A DNA stretch of 64,000 nt, taken from contig NZ_CP096203.1 in the NCBI RefSeq assembly GCF_023195755.1, positions 2,976,001 through 3,040,000 of the forward strand, read 5' to 3'. Each line of letters opens with the position of its first letter. Position 1 is the first letter of the stretch. This DNA is from Chryseobacterium nepalense (GTDB lineage Bacteria > Bacteroidota > Bacteroidia > Flavobacteriales > Weeksellaceae). The notes below the pieces were generated by a model that made no database searches, was not told the DNA's origin, and saw only the letters and a program-made list of their open reading frames with translations. Position numbers and translations under genes: made by a program. This document shows positions 45,366-55,376 of the stretch, one piece after another.

Positions 45366-48032
45366 ATGAAATATTTAAGATTATCGGGGCTTGAGCCTTT
45401 GATCATAACACCGGAAAGTAATTTTATCAATGTTGGCGAAAGAACCAATGTTGCCGGCTCAAAGAAATTTTTAAGATTAATAAAAGAAGAAAAATTTGCT
45501 GAAGCATTGGATATAGCACGCCATCAGGTTGAAGGTGGCGCGCAGATTCTGGATGTCAATTTCGACGACGGACTGATTGACGGAAAAGCTTCCATGATCA
45601 AATTTTTAAATTTAATAGCATCCGAACCGGATATTGCCAGAATCCCAATAATGATCGATTCTTCGAAGTGGGAAATCTTGGAGGCAGGACTTCAGGTGGC
45701 ACAGGGAAAATGCGTGGTTAATTCAATCAGTCTCAAAGGAGGTGAAGAAGAATTTATCAGGCAGGCAAAAGCAATCAAAAGATACGGTGCCGCTGTTATT
45801 GTCATGGCATTTGATGAGTTAGGACAGGCAGATACTTACGAACGAAGAATTGAAATTTCAAAGCGTTCTTACGATATTTTGGTGAATCGTTTAAATTTTC
45901 CTGCGGAAGATATTATTTTCGATTTAAACATTTTCCCGGTTGCTACCGGTATGGATGAGCACCGCCGAAATGCAATTGATTTCATTGAAGCAACAAGATG
46001 GGTTCGTCAAAATCTTCCGTATGCCTCGGTAAGTGGAGGGGTTTCAAACGTTTCTTTTTCATTCCGTGGAAATGATACGGTGAGGGAAGCGATGCATTCC
46101 GTTTTCTTATATCATGCCATTCAGGCCGGGATGAATATGGGAATCGTGAATCCTGCGATGCTGGAAGTGTATGATGAAATCAATAAAGAACTTCTTGAGC
46201 TGGTGGAAGACGTTATCCTTGATAAAAGGGAAGATGCTACCGAAAGACTTTTAGATTATTCGGAAAAGCATAAATCCATAAAAAAAGAAAAAGTTGAGGA
46301 TTTAGAATGGAGAAATCATCCTTTGCAGGAAAGAATTACCCATGCTTTGGTAAAAGGAATCGACCGTTTTATTGAAGAAGATGTTGAAGAAGCAAGATTG
46401 CAGGCGGAAAAGCCACTTCACGTTATTGAAATTAATTTAATGACCGGAATGGGCGTTGTGGGAGATCTGTTCGGAAGCGGAAAAATGTTTCTTCCCCAAG
46501 TGGTAAAATCAGCAAGGGTCATGAAAAAAGCGGTGGCCTATTTACAGCCATTCATAGAAGCGGAAAAAGATGGTTCGAAACCAGCGAATGGGAAAATTCT
46601 GATGGCAACGGTAAAAGGAGATGTTCATGACATCGGTAAAAATATTGTGAGTGTGGTTTTGGGTTGTAACAATTACGAAATTGTGGATCTCGGAGTAATG
46701 GTTCCTGCTGAAAAAATTATTCAGACCGCCATTGAACAAAAAGTAGACGTGATCGGATTAAGCGGACTGATCACACCAAGCCTGGATGAAATGGTTTATA
46801 TCGCGCAGGAACTGGAAAGACAGAATTTAAATTTTCCTTTACTAATCGGCGGTGCAACAACTTCAAAGGCACATACCGCTGTAAAAATTGATTTAAAATA
46901 TAAAAATGCCGTCGTTCACGTAAATGATGCTTCCAGAGCGGTAAACGTGGTAAGTTCTTTATTAGGTGACCGAAATAAAGAATATGTTGCGGATTTAAAA
47001 AATGATTATTCCGAATTCAGAGAAAAATTCCTGAACCGGCAGGTGGAGAAAGATTATGTCTCCATCGAAGAAGCCAGAGGAAATAAGTTTAAAATTGACT
47101 GGGAAAACGAAGATATTTTTACTCCAAATCAATTAGGAATTACCGTTGTTGAAAATCAGGATTTAAAAGAGTTATTGCCTTTTATTGACTGGTCGCCGTT
47201 TTTCAGAAGCTGGGATCTTCATGGGAAATATCCGAATATTCTGGAAGATGAGGTTGTCGGAGTTCAGGCTAAAGAACTGTTCAAAGATGCTCAGGTCATT
47301 TTAAAAAGAATTCTGGATGAAAAGCTCTTAACAGCAAAAGCCATTTTCGGAATTTTTAAAGCCAATTCCACTGAAACGGACGATATTCTCCTCTTTGACG
47401 AAGACAACCGACAAAAAGCAAAATTCATTACGTTAAGGCAACAGGCGCAACGATCAAAAGGAAAAGATTATCTGGCGCTGAGTGATTTTATTGCACCACA
47501 AAATTCAGGTAAAACAGATTATGTCGGAGCTTTTTGTGTGACAACAGGTTTCGGAACTGACGAACTGGCGCAGGAATATGAAAAAGCAAACGATGATTAT
47601 AACGCCATCATGGTAAAAGCTTTGGCAGATCGTTTCGCAGAGGCCTACGCCGAATTTTTACATAAAAAAGTGAGAACAGAATATTGGGGCTATGCCAATC
47701 AGGAAAATTTAACCAACGAAGAATTAATAGCCGAAAAATATAAAGGAATCCGTCCGGCTCCTGGTTATCCCGCCTGTCCGGATCACCTGGAAAAGCACGC
47801 CATCTGGGACTTGCTGAAAGTGGAAGAAAACATTGGTGTTTATTTAACAGAAAGTTTAGCGATGTTTCCTACTGCTTCGGTTTCCGGATATTATTTCGGA
47901 AGTCCGCACGCAAAATATTTCGGACTGGGAAAGATTGCAGAAGACCAGCTGAAAGATTATTCGGTAAGGAAAGGAATTTCTTTACAGGAAGCAAGAAAAT
48001 GGTTAAATCCTAATTTGGCAGATGGAATTTAA
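45366..48032 (+). CDS. metH: methionine synthase, pterin/cobalamin/activation part (split MetH)
   Basis: Cobalamin-dependent transfer of a methyl group from methyltetrahydrofolate to homocysteine. The 888-residue protein has the pterin-binding domain (about 20-290; [31 protein letters not shown]), the cobalamin cap and Rossmann domains (DVHDIGKN with the cobalt ligand His421) and the SAM-binding activation domain (about 560-885; [12 protein letters not shown]). It lacks the homocysteine domain, encoded at 43177. Together they match full MetH. Confidence 0.96.
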   Translation: MKYLRLSGLEPLIITPESNFINVGERTNVAGSKKFLRLIKEEKFAEALDIARHQVEGGAQILDVNFDDGLIDGKASMIKFLNLIASEPDIARIPIMIDSSKWEILEAGLQVAQGKCVVNSISLKGGEEEFIRQAKAIKRYGAAVIVMAFDELGQADTYERRIEISKRSYDILVNRLNFPAEDIIFDLNIFPVATGMDEHRRNAIDFIEATRWVRQNLPYASVSGGVSNVSFSFRGNDTVREAMHSVFLYHAIQAGMNMGIVNPAMLEVYDEINKELLELVEDVILDKREDATERLLDYSEKHKSIKKEKVEDLEWRNHPLQERITHALVKGIDRFIEEDVEEARLQAEKPLHVIEINLMTGMGVVGDLFGSGKMFLPQVVKSARVMKKAVAYLQPFIEAEKDGSKPANGKILMATVKGDVHDIGKNIVSVVLGCNNYEIVDLGVMVPAEKIIQTAIEQKVDVIGLSGLITPSLDEMVYIAQELERQNLNFPLLIGGATTSKAHTAVKIDLKYKNAVVHVNDASRAVNVVSSLLGDRNKEYVADLKNDYSEFREKFLNRQVEKDYVSIEEARGNKFKIDWENEDIFTPNQLGITVVENQDLKELLPFIDWSPFFRSWDLHGKYPNILEDEVVGVQAKELFKDAQVILKRILDEKLLTAKAIFGIFKANSTETDDILLFDEDNRQKAKFITLRQQAQRSKGKDYLALSDFIAPQNSGKTDYVGAFCVTTGFGTDELAQEYEKANDDYNAIMVKALADRFAEAYAEFLHKKVRTEYWGYANQENLTNEELIAEKYKGIRPAPGYPACPDHLEKHAIWDLLKVEENIGVYLTESLAMFPTASVSGYYFGSPHAKYFGLGKIAEDQLKDYSVRKGISLQEARKWLNPNLADGI

Positions 48033-48041
48033 ATAAGAATT

Positions 48042-48374
48042 ATGAAAGACGATTTTGACTTTATTGCGTATTTAAAATATCGGACAACTGATGAAGGAGG
48101 ACGCATGACTCCTGCTCAATCAAATTACAGACCTCAAGTAAGATTTGATTTTGAGAAATCAACCTCATCTGGAAGACAGGTTTTTATTAATAAAGAATGG
48201 GTTTTCCCTGGTGAAGAAGTCGAAGCTGAAATAACACTAATGTCTCCACACCTTTTTAAAAATAAATTATATGAAGGAGTAAAATTTGAATTCCTTGAAG
48301 GGGCAAAAATTATTGGAGTTGGAGAAATTTTAAAAATTAAAAACGAAACTTTAAAAAACAACATTTTAAGCTAA
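48042..48374 (+). CDS. free-standing EF-Tu domain III-like protein
   Basis: A 110-residue protein that matches only the last domain of elongation factor Tu. EGGRMTP (18-24) equals EF-Tu EGGRHTP, NYRPQVRF (28-35) equals the YRPQFYF strand, and VFPGEEVEAEI, SPH (68-70), GVKFEFLEGAK and GVGEILKI follow in the same order. There is no GTPase domain. Such fragments are known but not understood; they may bind a partner of EF-Tu domain III, such as EF-Ts, tRNA or a toxin. It sits between metH and metF, with metF starting directly after its stop codon. Confidence 0.85.
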   Translation: MKDDFDFIAYLKYRTTDEGGRMTPAQSNYRPQVRFDFEKSTSSGRQVFINKEWVFPGEEVEAEITLMSPHLFKNKLYEGVKFEFLEGAKIIGVGEILKIKNETLKNNILS

Positions 48375-49334
48375 ATGAAAATCACCGACCATATAAAAAA
48401 CGCAAACGGAAAAACCTTATTTTCGCTCGAAGTTGTTCCGCCACAAAAAGGCATCGGAATCGAAGATCTTTACAAAAATATTGATCCTTTAATGGAATTC
48501 AAACCGCCTTTCATTGACGTAACAACTTCCAGGGAAGAATATATTTATATTGATAAAGGAAATGGTTTGATGGAGCGCCGTATTACAAGGATGCGTCCCG
48601 GAACGTTGGGAATTTGCGCTGCTATTCAGCATAAATACAATGTAGATACGGTTCCGCACCTGCTTTGTGGCGGCTTTACCAAAGAAGAAACAGAATATCT
48701 TCTGGTAGACTGTATGTACCTCGGAATCGATAATGTAATGGCGCTTCGTGGCGATGCCATGAAAGGACATCAGTATTTTGAGCCCACTATAGGTGGTCAT
48801 GCCAGTGCGATGGATTTAGTTCATCAGATTAATAATTTGGGAAGAGGTAAATATCTGCACAATGAAGACCAGGAGTGTGATGAACACAATAAATTCTGTG
48901 TCGGCATAGCAGGTTATCCGGAAAAGCATATTGAAGCACCTTCCATGAATTATGATTTAAAATGGCTGAAACAGAAAGTAGATGCCGGAGCCGATTATAT
49001 CGTAACGCAGATGTTTTTTGATAATAAAAAATTTATGGAATTTGTAACCAAAGCCCGCGAAATGGGTATCACTGTACCTATTATTCCGGGAATCAAACCG
49101 ATTGCTACGAAGAAGCATCTGAAACTTCTTCCCCAGGTTTTTAAAATTGACCTGCCCGAAGAACTGATCAGCGAAGTGGAAAACGCCAGGAATAATGATG
49201 CTGTAAAACAAATCGGGATAGAATGGGCAATCAATCAATGCAAAGAATTGCTTGACTTCGGTGTTCCGGTACTGCATTTTTATTCAATGGGTAAAAGTGA
49301 TAATATTAAAAAAGTAGCGGGAGCATTATTCTGA
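48375..49334 (+). CDS. metF: methylenetetrahydrofolate reductase
   Basis: Reduces 5,10-methylene- to 5-methyltetrahydrofolate, the methyl donor for MetH, with FAD. The 319-residue protein has LFSLEVVPPQKG with the catalytic Glu, DVTTSREEY, NVMALRGDAMKG and the late FGVPVLHFYSMGKS. Length is normal. It starts with no gap after the EF-Tu domain III gene and closes the riboswitch operon; a strong terminator follows. Confidence 0.96.
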   Translation: MKITDHIKNANGKTLFSLEVVPPQKGIGIEDLYKNIDPLMEFKPPFIDVTTSREEYIYIDKGNGLMERRITRMRPGTLGICAAIQHKYNVDTVPHLLCGGFTKEETEYLLVDCMYLGIDNVMALRGDAMKGHQYFEPTIGGHASAMDLVHQINNLGRGKYLHNEDQECDEHNKFCVGIAGYPEKHIEAPSMNYDLKWLKQKVDAGADYIVTQMFFDNKKFMEFVTKAREMGITVPIIPGIKPIATKKHLKLLPQVFKIDLPEELISEVENARNNDAVKQIGIEWAINQCKELLDFGVPVLHFYSMGKSDNIKKVAGALF

Positions 49335-49350
49335 TAAACTCATACGATCT

Positions 49351-49387
49351 AAAAAAACCTCATCCAGGATGAGGTTTTTTTATTTTA
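49351..49387 (+). terminator. terminator of the methionine operon
   Basis: AAAAACCTCATCC and GGATGAGGTTTTT form a stem with an A loop, followed by TTTATTTT. Confidence 0.93.
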
Positions 49388-49421
49388 GTTTTTGGCGGCG
49401 GCTCCGCCGCCGCCAAAAACT
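49387..49421. repeat. GC-rich inverted repeat between converging genes
   Basis: Arms AGTTTTTGGCGGCGG and CCGCCGCCAAAAACT (15 bp, perfect) with a CTCCG loop. Its GC-rich core stands out in AT-rich DNA. It probably ends transcription of the minus-strand gene at 49429, and resembles the hairpin at 60627-60677 in design. Confidence 0.9.
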
Positions 49422-49428
49422 AAACGCA

Positions 49429-49914
49429 TCAAATTTCATTCTGATGTTGTAATAATTTATCAAAAACACTTTTGGTAGTAGGTTTCGAAGAATCAAGATT
49501 GAAAATAAACATTCCGCTTTCAATATTGAAATAATATTTCTTCTCCTGATCGGCGATAGAAAACCATTTCAAAAGTCCGTTTACAATATTAACATCTTCC
49601 CATTTGATGTTGCTTTCACTCATAGGAAATACGTGCGGATTTTGATGTAGAGTATCTTCAAAATAAATATTTCGGCCTTCAACATATAAAATTCCACTGC
49701 CCTGAAATGCTTTGAGCTTAAAGAATTCATTTTGTGTATTTCCCATATTGTATCTTACAAAAGCATAATATTGGGGAGTTCCTATTTTTTCGAGCAGTAC
49801 TTTCTGCTTTTTCTTTCGGCTTCTCGCAGCAAGATAGGCGATAAGAAAAATAATGGCAGGAATCAATAATATGATGAAAAGAAAAAAAACAAGTAAAACA
49901 AATACTGAATTCAT
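49429..49914 (-). CDS. hypothetical membrane-anchored protein
   Basis: About 161 residues, family not recognised. A long hydrophobic helix (residues about 3-30, SVFVLLVFFLFIILLIPAIIF) is followed by a basic stretch (ARSRKKKQK) and a cytoplasmic beta-rich domain of about 115 residues that has a pleckstrin-homology-like look. ATG 49914 is chosen because a longer version would overlap the next minus-strand gene and place charged residues before the helix. It lies 16 bases after the GNAT-like gene. Confidence 0.65.
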   Translation of the reverse strand: MNSVFVLLVFFLFIILLIPAIIFLIAYLAARSRKKKQKVLLEKIGTPQYYAFVRYNMGNTQNEFFKLKAFQGSGILYVEGRNIYFEDTLHQNPHVFPMSESNIKWEDVNIVNGLLKWFSIADQEKKYYFNIESGMFIFNLDSSKPTTKSVFDKLLQHQNEI

Positions 49915-49930
49915 AAAATATATTTTTAGA

Positions 49931-51085
49931 TTATAGTGTAGGATGTCTTTCAAATTCTTTATTACGATCAAATAAATATCGATAGGTTGCCAGTTTCCTT
50001 GTTACCGTAGTATCAAGATTTTCAGCAATTTTAATCATTTTAGGATTGAAATCTCCGATCCACTGCATTTCCGTAACCTTAAAATCAGTATGTTTTCTTA
50101 AATGCTGTGTCCCTTCCCAGATCATATACCCTTCAATCCCTTTCCTCTGCCATTCCGGAACCACCCCGAAAACAAGGCCTACCATTTTTTCATTTTTCTT
50201 GAATCTTTTTACCCATAAGAATTTAAGTTTTTGAAAAAAGCCAAATTTTCCGTTCATATATTTAAACCATTGATTCAGATCGGGAATATTCATCCACATG
50301 GCAATAGGTTTTTCATTTTCATACACAAACCAGGAAATATGCTCATTAATAATAGGTTTCATGGTTTTAAACATCTTCAGTACCTTAGATTCTTCCATGC
50401 ATTTTCCTTCACCATGAGCCGCCCAGGCTTTATTGTAGATTTCTGTAAAATCTTTTGCGAATTTTTTCAGGGCATTCTTTTTCATGGGTTGAGCCGAAAT
50501 GTCAGGATTTCGTTGGTGCTTTGCATGCATAACCATAAAAACGCGTGAAACTTCCGCAAAAATAGGTCTTGAAAAACAGAGCTGCTCAAAATAGGTCCTG
50601 AATCCATAATTTTCAAAAAGCTCCTTATAATAAGGGAAATTATAGTTCATTCCATACAGAGGCTGTTCAAAGCCATCCGTTAGTACACCCCAGAATTTAT
50701 CCCGCTCCCCGAAATTGATGGATCCGTCCATGGCTTCCATTCCTCTTTTTTGGAGCCATTCTTTACAGTAATTAAAAATAAAGTCCGCCGTTTTCTGATC
50801 ATTAATACAATCAAAAAAACCTATTCCGCCGGTCGGCTGCTGCTGTTCGTAAAAATTGTTGACAAAAACGGCAACTCTTCCTACGGTGTCATTTTCCTTG
50901 TTTTTAAACAAAAACCGGGCGCATTCTCCGTTTTTAAAGAATCTGTTTTTTTCAGGATTAAAGATTTCTTTTATGTCTTTATCTAAAGGTCTGATATAGT
51001 TTGGGTCATTTTGATAAAGTCTTCCCGGAAACTCTAAAAATTCCCTTTCCCGGGCTTTGCTTTGTACTTCTTCAGCAATAATCAT
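49931..51085 (-). CDS. GNAT-superfamily acyltransferase-like protein (YghO type)
   Basis: A 384-residue protein. The N-terminal half has YPGRLYQNDPNYIRPL-like features (EFPGRLYQNDPNYIRPLDKD) and GRVAVFVNN, seen in a large group annotated as GNAT or YghO-like. The C-terminal half has LVFGVVPEWQRKGIEGYMIWEG, which matches the acetyl-CoA loop of GNAT enzymes. Related proteins are found beside sphingolipid or lipid genes, but no such genes are here. Activity is unknown. Confidence 0.75.
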   Translation of the reverse strand: MIIAEEVQSKAREREFLEFPGRLYQNDPNYIRPLDKDIKEIFNPEKNRFFKNGECARFLFKNKENDTVGRVAVFVNNFYEQQQPTGGIGFFDCINDQKTADFIFNYCKEWLQKRGMEAMDGSINFGERDKFWGVLTDGFEQPLYGMNYNFPYYKELFENYGFRTYFEQLCFSRPIFAEVSRVFMVMHAKHQRNPDISAQPMKKNALKKFAKDFTEIYNKAWAAHGEGKCMEESKVLKMFKTMKPIINEHISWFVYENEKPIAMWMNIPDLNQWFKYMNGKFGFFQKLKFLWVKRFKKNEKMVGLVFGVVPEWQRKGIEGYMIWEGTQHLRKHTDFKVTEMQWIGDFNPKMIKIAENLDTTVTRKLATYRYLFDRNKEFERHPTL

Positions 51086-51158
51086 AACGTAAAGTGATGT
51101 TGGCGGCGAAAGATAATGTTTTTCGGCTAAATTAAATATGACGAACAGATTTTATCCG

Positions 51159-51166
51159 TATTTTTG
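51159..51166 (+). promoter_or_regulatory. -7 box of folE
   Basis: TATTTTTG matches TAnnTTTG, 16 bases before the folE ATG; the leader would be about 10 bases. Confidence 0.55.
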
Positions 51167-51182
51167 TGCAAATTAAATAAAA

Positions 51183-51848
51183 ATGGTTGATTTTACGGAC
51201 AACGACGATGATATTTTCACTGGAAAAGAACATACGCCTATCAGGAAAGATGCTTTTGAGAAATCACCAGAAGAGAAAATAGAAAAAATAACCGTACTTT
51301 TTGGAGAAATCATGGAAACACTAGGACTTGATATGACGGATGATTCTCTGAAAGATTCCCCGCGCAGGGTTGCCAAAATGTACGTTAACGAAATTTTTGG
51401 CGGACTTCTACCTGAAAATAAACCGGGCATTTCTACCTTTTCAAATAAATACAAATACCGCCAGATGCTGGTGGAAAAAGACATTACCGTATATTCATTC
51501 TGCGAGCATCATTTTTTGCCGATTATCGGAAGAGCACACGTTGCCTATATTTCCAATGGTGAAGTGATCGGGCTTTCTAAAATCAACAGAATCGTAGACT
51601 ATTATGCAAAACGTCCACAGGTTCAGGAAAGGCTTACAATGCAGATTGTTGATGCTTTAAAAGAAGCTTTGGGTACAAAAGATGTTGCCTGTATCATTGA
51701 TGCAAAACATCTTTGTGTCAATTGCAGAGGAATAAAAGATACGGCAAGCTCTACCATTACTGCAGAATTAAGTGGTATTTTCAGAACCAATCCTATTACA
51801 AGACAGGAATTCCTTCACTATGTGGGAAGTCATGCGAAATTGGATTAA
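51183..51848 (+). CDS. folE: GTP cyclohydrolase I
   Basis: Turns GTP into dihydroneopterin triphosphate, the start of folate synthesis. The 221-residue protein has the zinc ligands Cys107 and His110 in FCEHHFLP and Cys178 in HLCVNCRG, with GLSKINRIVDYYAKRPQVQE between. Length is normal. It is followed after 11 bases by a DinB-like gene. Folate also feeds the methionine operon close by, but the two are separate units. Confidence 0.96.
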   Translation: MVDFTDNDDDIFTGKEHTPIRKDAFEKSPEEKIEKITVLFGEIMETLGLDMTDDSLKDSPRRVAKMYVNEIFGGLLPENKPGISTFSNKYKYRQMLVEKDITVYSFCEHHFLPIIGRAHVAYISNGEVIGLSKINRIVDYYAKRPQVQERLTMQIVDALKEALGTKDVACIIDAKHLCVNCRGIKDTASSTITAELSGIFRTNPITRQEFLHYVGSHAKLD

Positions 51849-51859
51849 ATTTGAATTAA

Positions 51860-52291
51860 ATGGATTATCAGATTCTTAAAAATATTGTTGATGAACAGCT
51901 TCTAAGATTTGAAGAAATCTATGAAGAAGACTGGTCTCATAAAACCTCTCCTGAAAATTGGTCTAAAAAAGAAATTTTAGGACACCTTTGCGACAGTGCT
52001 ATGGTCAACCTCAGGAGGTTCGTCATCACACAATATAAAGAAAATGAAAATATTGTTTATGATCAGGATTTTTGGGTAAAAGCGCAGAATTATCAGAATA
52101 CGCCAACCCTGGATATTATTGCCCTTTGGAAACTTCTGAATTATCAGATTGTCCGCATTGTGGAAAATATGCAGGATGAAGCTTTACAGAAAACCTGTGA
52201 TATGACAAAAACAGAGCCTCAGATTTTCACACTGGAATTCATTATTAATGATTATATTAGTCATTTACAACACCATTTAAAAGCTATTTAA
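51860..52291 (+). CDS. DinB-family protein
   Basis: A 143-residue four-helix-bundle protein of the DinB/YfiT group. Possible metal ligands are His in ILGHLCDSA (near 42) and in ISHLQHHL at the end (near 134-139), the spacing usual for the family. Many members are thiol transferases or have no known activity. It follows folE closely and may be co-transcribed, but no link to folate is evident. Confidence 0.85.
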   Translation: MDYQILKNIVDEQLLRFEEIYEEDWSHKTSPENWSKKEILGHLCDSAMVNLRRFVITQYKENENIVYDQDFWVKAQNYQNTPTLDIIALWKLLNYQIVRIVENMQDEALQKTCDMTKTEPQIFTLEFIINDYISHLQHHLKAI

Positions 52292-52415
52292 TAATGATAA
52301 AATTTAAAAAAATCTCAGATAAAATTTTTATCACAACCATTATTTGTTGTGAAAGATTTATCTTGAATTAAATTTAAAAATCATTTATTAATCATTAATT
52401 ACTACTTATTAAATC

Positions 52416-53882
52416 ATGCAACTAAAAATATACAACTCGCTTACCGGCGAAAAAGAAATATTTAAACCCATTTTAGATGGAAATGTCGGGATGTACGTCT
52501 GTGGACCAACTGTTTATAGCAATGTCCATCTGGGAAATGTAAGAACTTTCCTTTCCTTTGATTTCATTTACCGTAGCCTTACTCATCTGGGGTATAAAGT
52601 AAGATATGTCAGAAATATAACTGATGCAGGCCATCTTACCGATGACGGAGATGTTAACAACGACAGATTCGTAAAGCAGACCCGCCTTGAAAAGCTGGAA
52701 CCTATGGAAATCGTACAGAAATATACGGTAGATTTTCATAAAGTTCTTGAAATGTTTAATTTATTGCCTCCGAATATTGAACCCACCGCAACGGGTCACA
52801 TTGTGGAGCAGATTGAACTTACACAGAAATTGATTGAGAGAGGATTTGCCTATGAGAGCAACGGCTCCGTCTATTTCGATGTGTTGGAATACAATAGGAG
52901 AGGATTAAATTATGGCGAATTATCTAAAAGAAATATCGAGGAACTTTTCGCAAATACCCGTGATCTGGACGGACAGGGAGAAAAGAAAAATCCACAGGAT
53001 TTTGCTCTTTGGAAAAAAGCTTCCCCGGCACATATCATGAGATGGAATTCTCCCTGGGGAGAAGGTTTTCCGGGATGGCATCTGGAATGTACAGCAATGA
53101 GTACAAAATATTTGGGAGAAACATTTGATATCCACGGAGGTGGGATGGATTTGAAGTTCCCGCACCACGAATGTGAAATTGCCCAGGGTAAAGCATGCAA
53201 TGATACCGCTCCGGTAAACTACTGGATGCACGCCAATATGCTTACCATGAATTCTCAGCGTATGAGTAAGTCAACGGGGAATTATATTTTGCCGATGCAG
53301 CTGGTAACCGGAGAAAATGACTTTTTCGAAAAGCCTTTCCATCCGGCAATTGTACGTTTCTGTTTCCTGCAGGCACATTACAGAAGTGTCCTGGATATTT
53401 CCAATGATGCCATGCTGGCCAGCGAAAAAGGATTCATCAGGTTAATGGAAGCCGTTAAAGTTTTACAATCCGTTACTCCAAACGATGAAAAGCAATCCGG
53501 TTTTAGCCTTGAAGAATGGAAAAATAAAGCCTATGATGCATTAACCGATGATTTTAATTCACCGGTTCTTATCGCGCATTTATTTGAAGCTGTAAAATAT
53601 ATTTTTGCTCTAAAGGATGGAAAAGAAACCATTTCAAAAAATGATTTGGAAGGTTTGAAATCTACTTTAAATGCTTTAATATTCGATGTTTTAGGACTTC
53701 AGACTATTGAAGAAAATAACAACGAAAAACTGGATCAGACGCTGAAGGTTTTGATTGAATTAAGAAATCAGGCTAGAAAATCAAAGAATTTTGAACTGTC
53801 AGACCAGATCCGCGACAGGCTTCTTGCGGAAGGCATCGAGCTGAAAGACGGAAGGGATGGAACAACATACGTTTTAAATTAG
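52416..53882 (+). CDS. cysS: cysteinyl-tRNA synthetase
   Basis: Charges tRNA-Cys. The 488-residue class I synthetase has zinc ligand Cys29 in VCGPTVY, the HIGH-type motif HLGN (38-41), the [17 protein letters not shown] zinc segment and the KMSKS-type motif RMSKS (282-286). Length is typical. The 124-base upstream gap contains a small inverted repeat (CACAAC/GTTGTG near 52334), but I see no T-box. Confidence 0.97.
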   Translation: MQLKIYNSLTGEKEIFKPILDGNVGMYVCGPTVYSNVHLGNVRTFLSFDFIYRSLTHLGYKVRYVRNITDAGHLTDDGDVNNDRFVKQTRLEKLEPMEIVQKYTVDFHKVLEMFNLLPPNIEPTATGHIVEQIELTQKLIERGFAYESNGSVYFDVLEYNRRGLNYGELSKRNIEELFANTRDLDGQGEKKNPQDFALWKKASPAHIMRWNSPWGEGFPGWHLECTAMSTKYLGETFDIHGGGMDLKFPHHECEIAQGKACNDTAPVNYWMHANMLTMNSQRMSKSTGNYILPMQLVTGENDFFEKPFHPAIVRFCFLQAHYRSVLDISNDAMLASEKGFIRLMEAVKVLQSVTPNDEKQSGFSLEEWKNKAYDALTDDFNSPVLIAHLFEAVKYIFALKDGKETISKNDLEGLKSTLNALIFDVLGLQTIEENNNEKLDQTLKVLIELRNQARKSKNFELSDQIRDRLLAEGIELKDGRDGTTYVLN

Positions 53883-53906
53883 AATTTTTTAAATATTTAT
53901 ATTATA

Positions 53907-53939
53907 AACTCTCACAGTTGTTTTGTGGGAGTTTTTTTG
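53907..53939 (+). terminator. terminator of cysS
   Basis: AAACTCTCAC and GTGGGAGTTT pair with one G-T pair, followed by seven T. Confidence 0.85.
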
Positions 53940-54086
53940 TATAGATATCATTCTGAATGGAGCAAAGCGGAATGACAGAAAGCTCACATTCAAAATTCTT
54001 CTTTAACCTTAAATTTTTTTAAAATGAATTCAAAAAATACGTAACTTAGTCATAATAAAATGATTAAAAATTAAAATTTATATACT

Positions 54087-55253
54087 ATGAAAAAACATCT
54101 ATTCCCTTTATTTTTGCTGTTTATCGGTATTAATGCTTCTGCGCAACAGGATTTTTTTGCGCTTGTCGGTAAAGATTCACCAAGTATTATTTTTAATGAT
54201 TTCCGTACTATTGATGCAAACAGAGGAGTTTCCGGAGAGGTAATTTTTACGGAAGATTCTTCTTCAAAAGTTTTTTCCCAAAACAGAAATGGTGCTGTAA
54301 CGGAAGATAAGAATACGTATAACAACGCCCAGGCTGTGAATATGGCGACTCTGGCTTACGATGCTTCCAACAATAATCTGGTTTATATGCCAATGTTTTC
54401 TTCAAATATCTATGTTTTAAACGCAAAATCACGCGAAATAACATTGGTTGAAAATAACGTGGCAAGAGTTACTTCCTGCGATATCAATTCTCATTTTACA
54501 AGAATGACTGCAGGCTATGACGGAAGTATTTACGCAATTAATAATGTAGGGACACAGTTTATCAAAATAAGTAAATCGGGAAATCAATATAACGTCACTG
54601 ATCTGGGGATCATTACAGATGATGCTGCCAACGGCAAAAGTTCTTTCACGATCATGGAAACCGGTTTTGGTGGTGATATGATTGCTGATGCAGAAGGTAA
54701 TTTTTATGTGTTTTCCGCATCAGGGAATGTATTTAAAGTCGTGACAAAAGAATTAAAAGCTAAATTTATCGGTAAAATTGCCGGAATTCCTGATAATTAT
54801 TCGGTAAATGGATCCGCAGTTAATTCAAAAGGAAATGTTGTTATTGCCAGTGCAAAAGGAGCTCCGTTATACGAAGTGGACCTCAATACTTTACAGGCCA
54901 AACAGCTTCCGGGAGAGCAAAATCTGCATATTTATGATCTTGCAAGCAAGTATTTTGCAAATGATAAAGCGGCTTTAGGAAATGTCTTGGCAAATATTGA
55001 TCTCTATCCTACAAGAGTAGATGAAAAATTAATCAACATTAATGTTAATGACAAAACGGTAAAAGGATCTGTAAAACTTAATATTTTTGATCTTTCCGGT
55101 AAGAATGTCCTCACACAAGCTTTATCTGTAAAAGACGGGTTTTTGAGACAACAGGTGTATCTCAGAAATCTTGTAAGCGGAGCCTATCTCGTAAACATTA
55201 CGGATGAATCCGGAAAAGTATTACTCAATAAGAAAATTGTAGTGACAGAATAA
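54087..55253 (+). CDS. T9SS-secreted protein, probable beta-propeller
   Basis: A 388-residue cargo of the type IX system. Signal peptide: residues 1-19 (ending NASAQ). Residues about 60-300 hold repeated blade-like segments (NNLVYMPMFSSNIYVLNAKS, YDGSIYAINNVG, AEGNFYVFSASG, SKGNVVIASAKG). The C-terminal 80 residues are a type A sorting domain (LYPTRVDEKLININ, LNIFDLSGKNV, SGAYLVNITDESGK). The function of the propeller is unknown. It is monocistronic. Confidence 0.85.
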   Translation: MKKHLFPLFLLFIGINASAQQDFFALVGKDSPSIIFNDFRTIDANRGVSGEVIFTEDSSSKVFSQNRNGAVTEDKNTYNNAQAVNMATLAYDASNNNLVYMPMFSSNIYVLNAKSREITLVENNVARVTSCDINSHFTRMTAGYDGSIYAINNVGTQFIKISKSGNQYNVTDLGIITDDAANGKSSFTIMETGFGGDMIADAEGNFYVFSASGNVFKVVTKELKAKFIGKIAGIPDNYSVNGSAVNSKGNVVIASAKGAPLYEVDLNTLQAKQLPGEQNLHIYDLASKYFANDKAALGNVLANIDLYPTRVDEKLININVNDKTVKGSVKLNIFDLSGKNVLTQALSVKDGFLRQQVYLRNLVSGAYLVNITDESGKVLLNKKIVVTE

Positions 55254-55277
55254 TCATTATCTTTACAATATATCAAG

Positions 55278-55309
55278 CCTTTTCAAAATATTTGAGAAGG
55301 TTTTTTTTA
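55278..55309 (+). terminator. terminator of the T9SS beta-propeller gene
   Basis: CCTTTTCA and TGAGAAGG form an 8-bp stem (one G-T pair), followed by eight T. Confidence 0.8.
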
Positions 55310-55376
55310 ATGAATATTTGATATTCAATAAGTTTTATTTTTCGATATTATAATGTATTTTTATAAAAAAATGTAA

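Noticed and set aside
52292..52415. T-box or other riboswitch before cysS
   Set aside because: Only a small inverted repeat is present; the T-box consensus and a terminator were not found.
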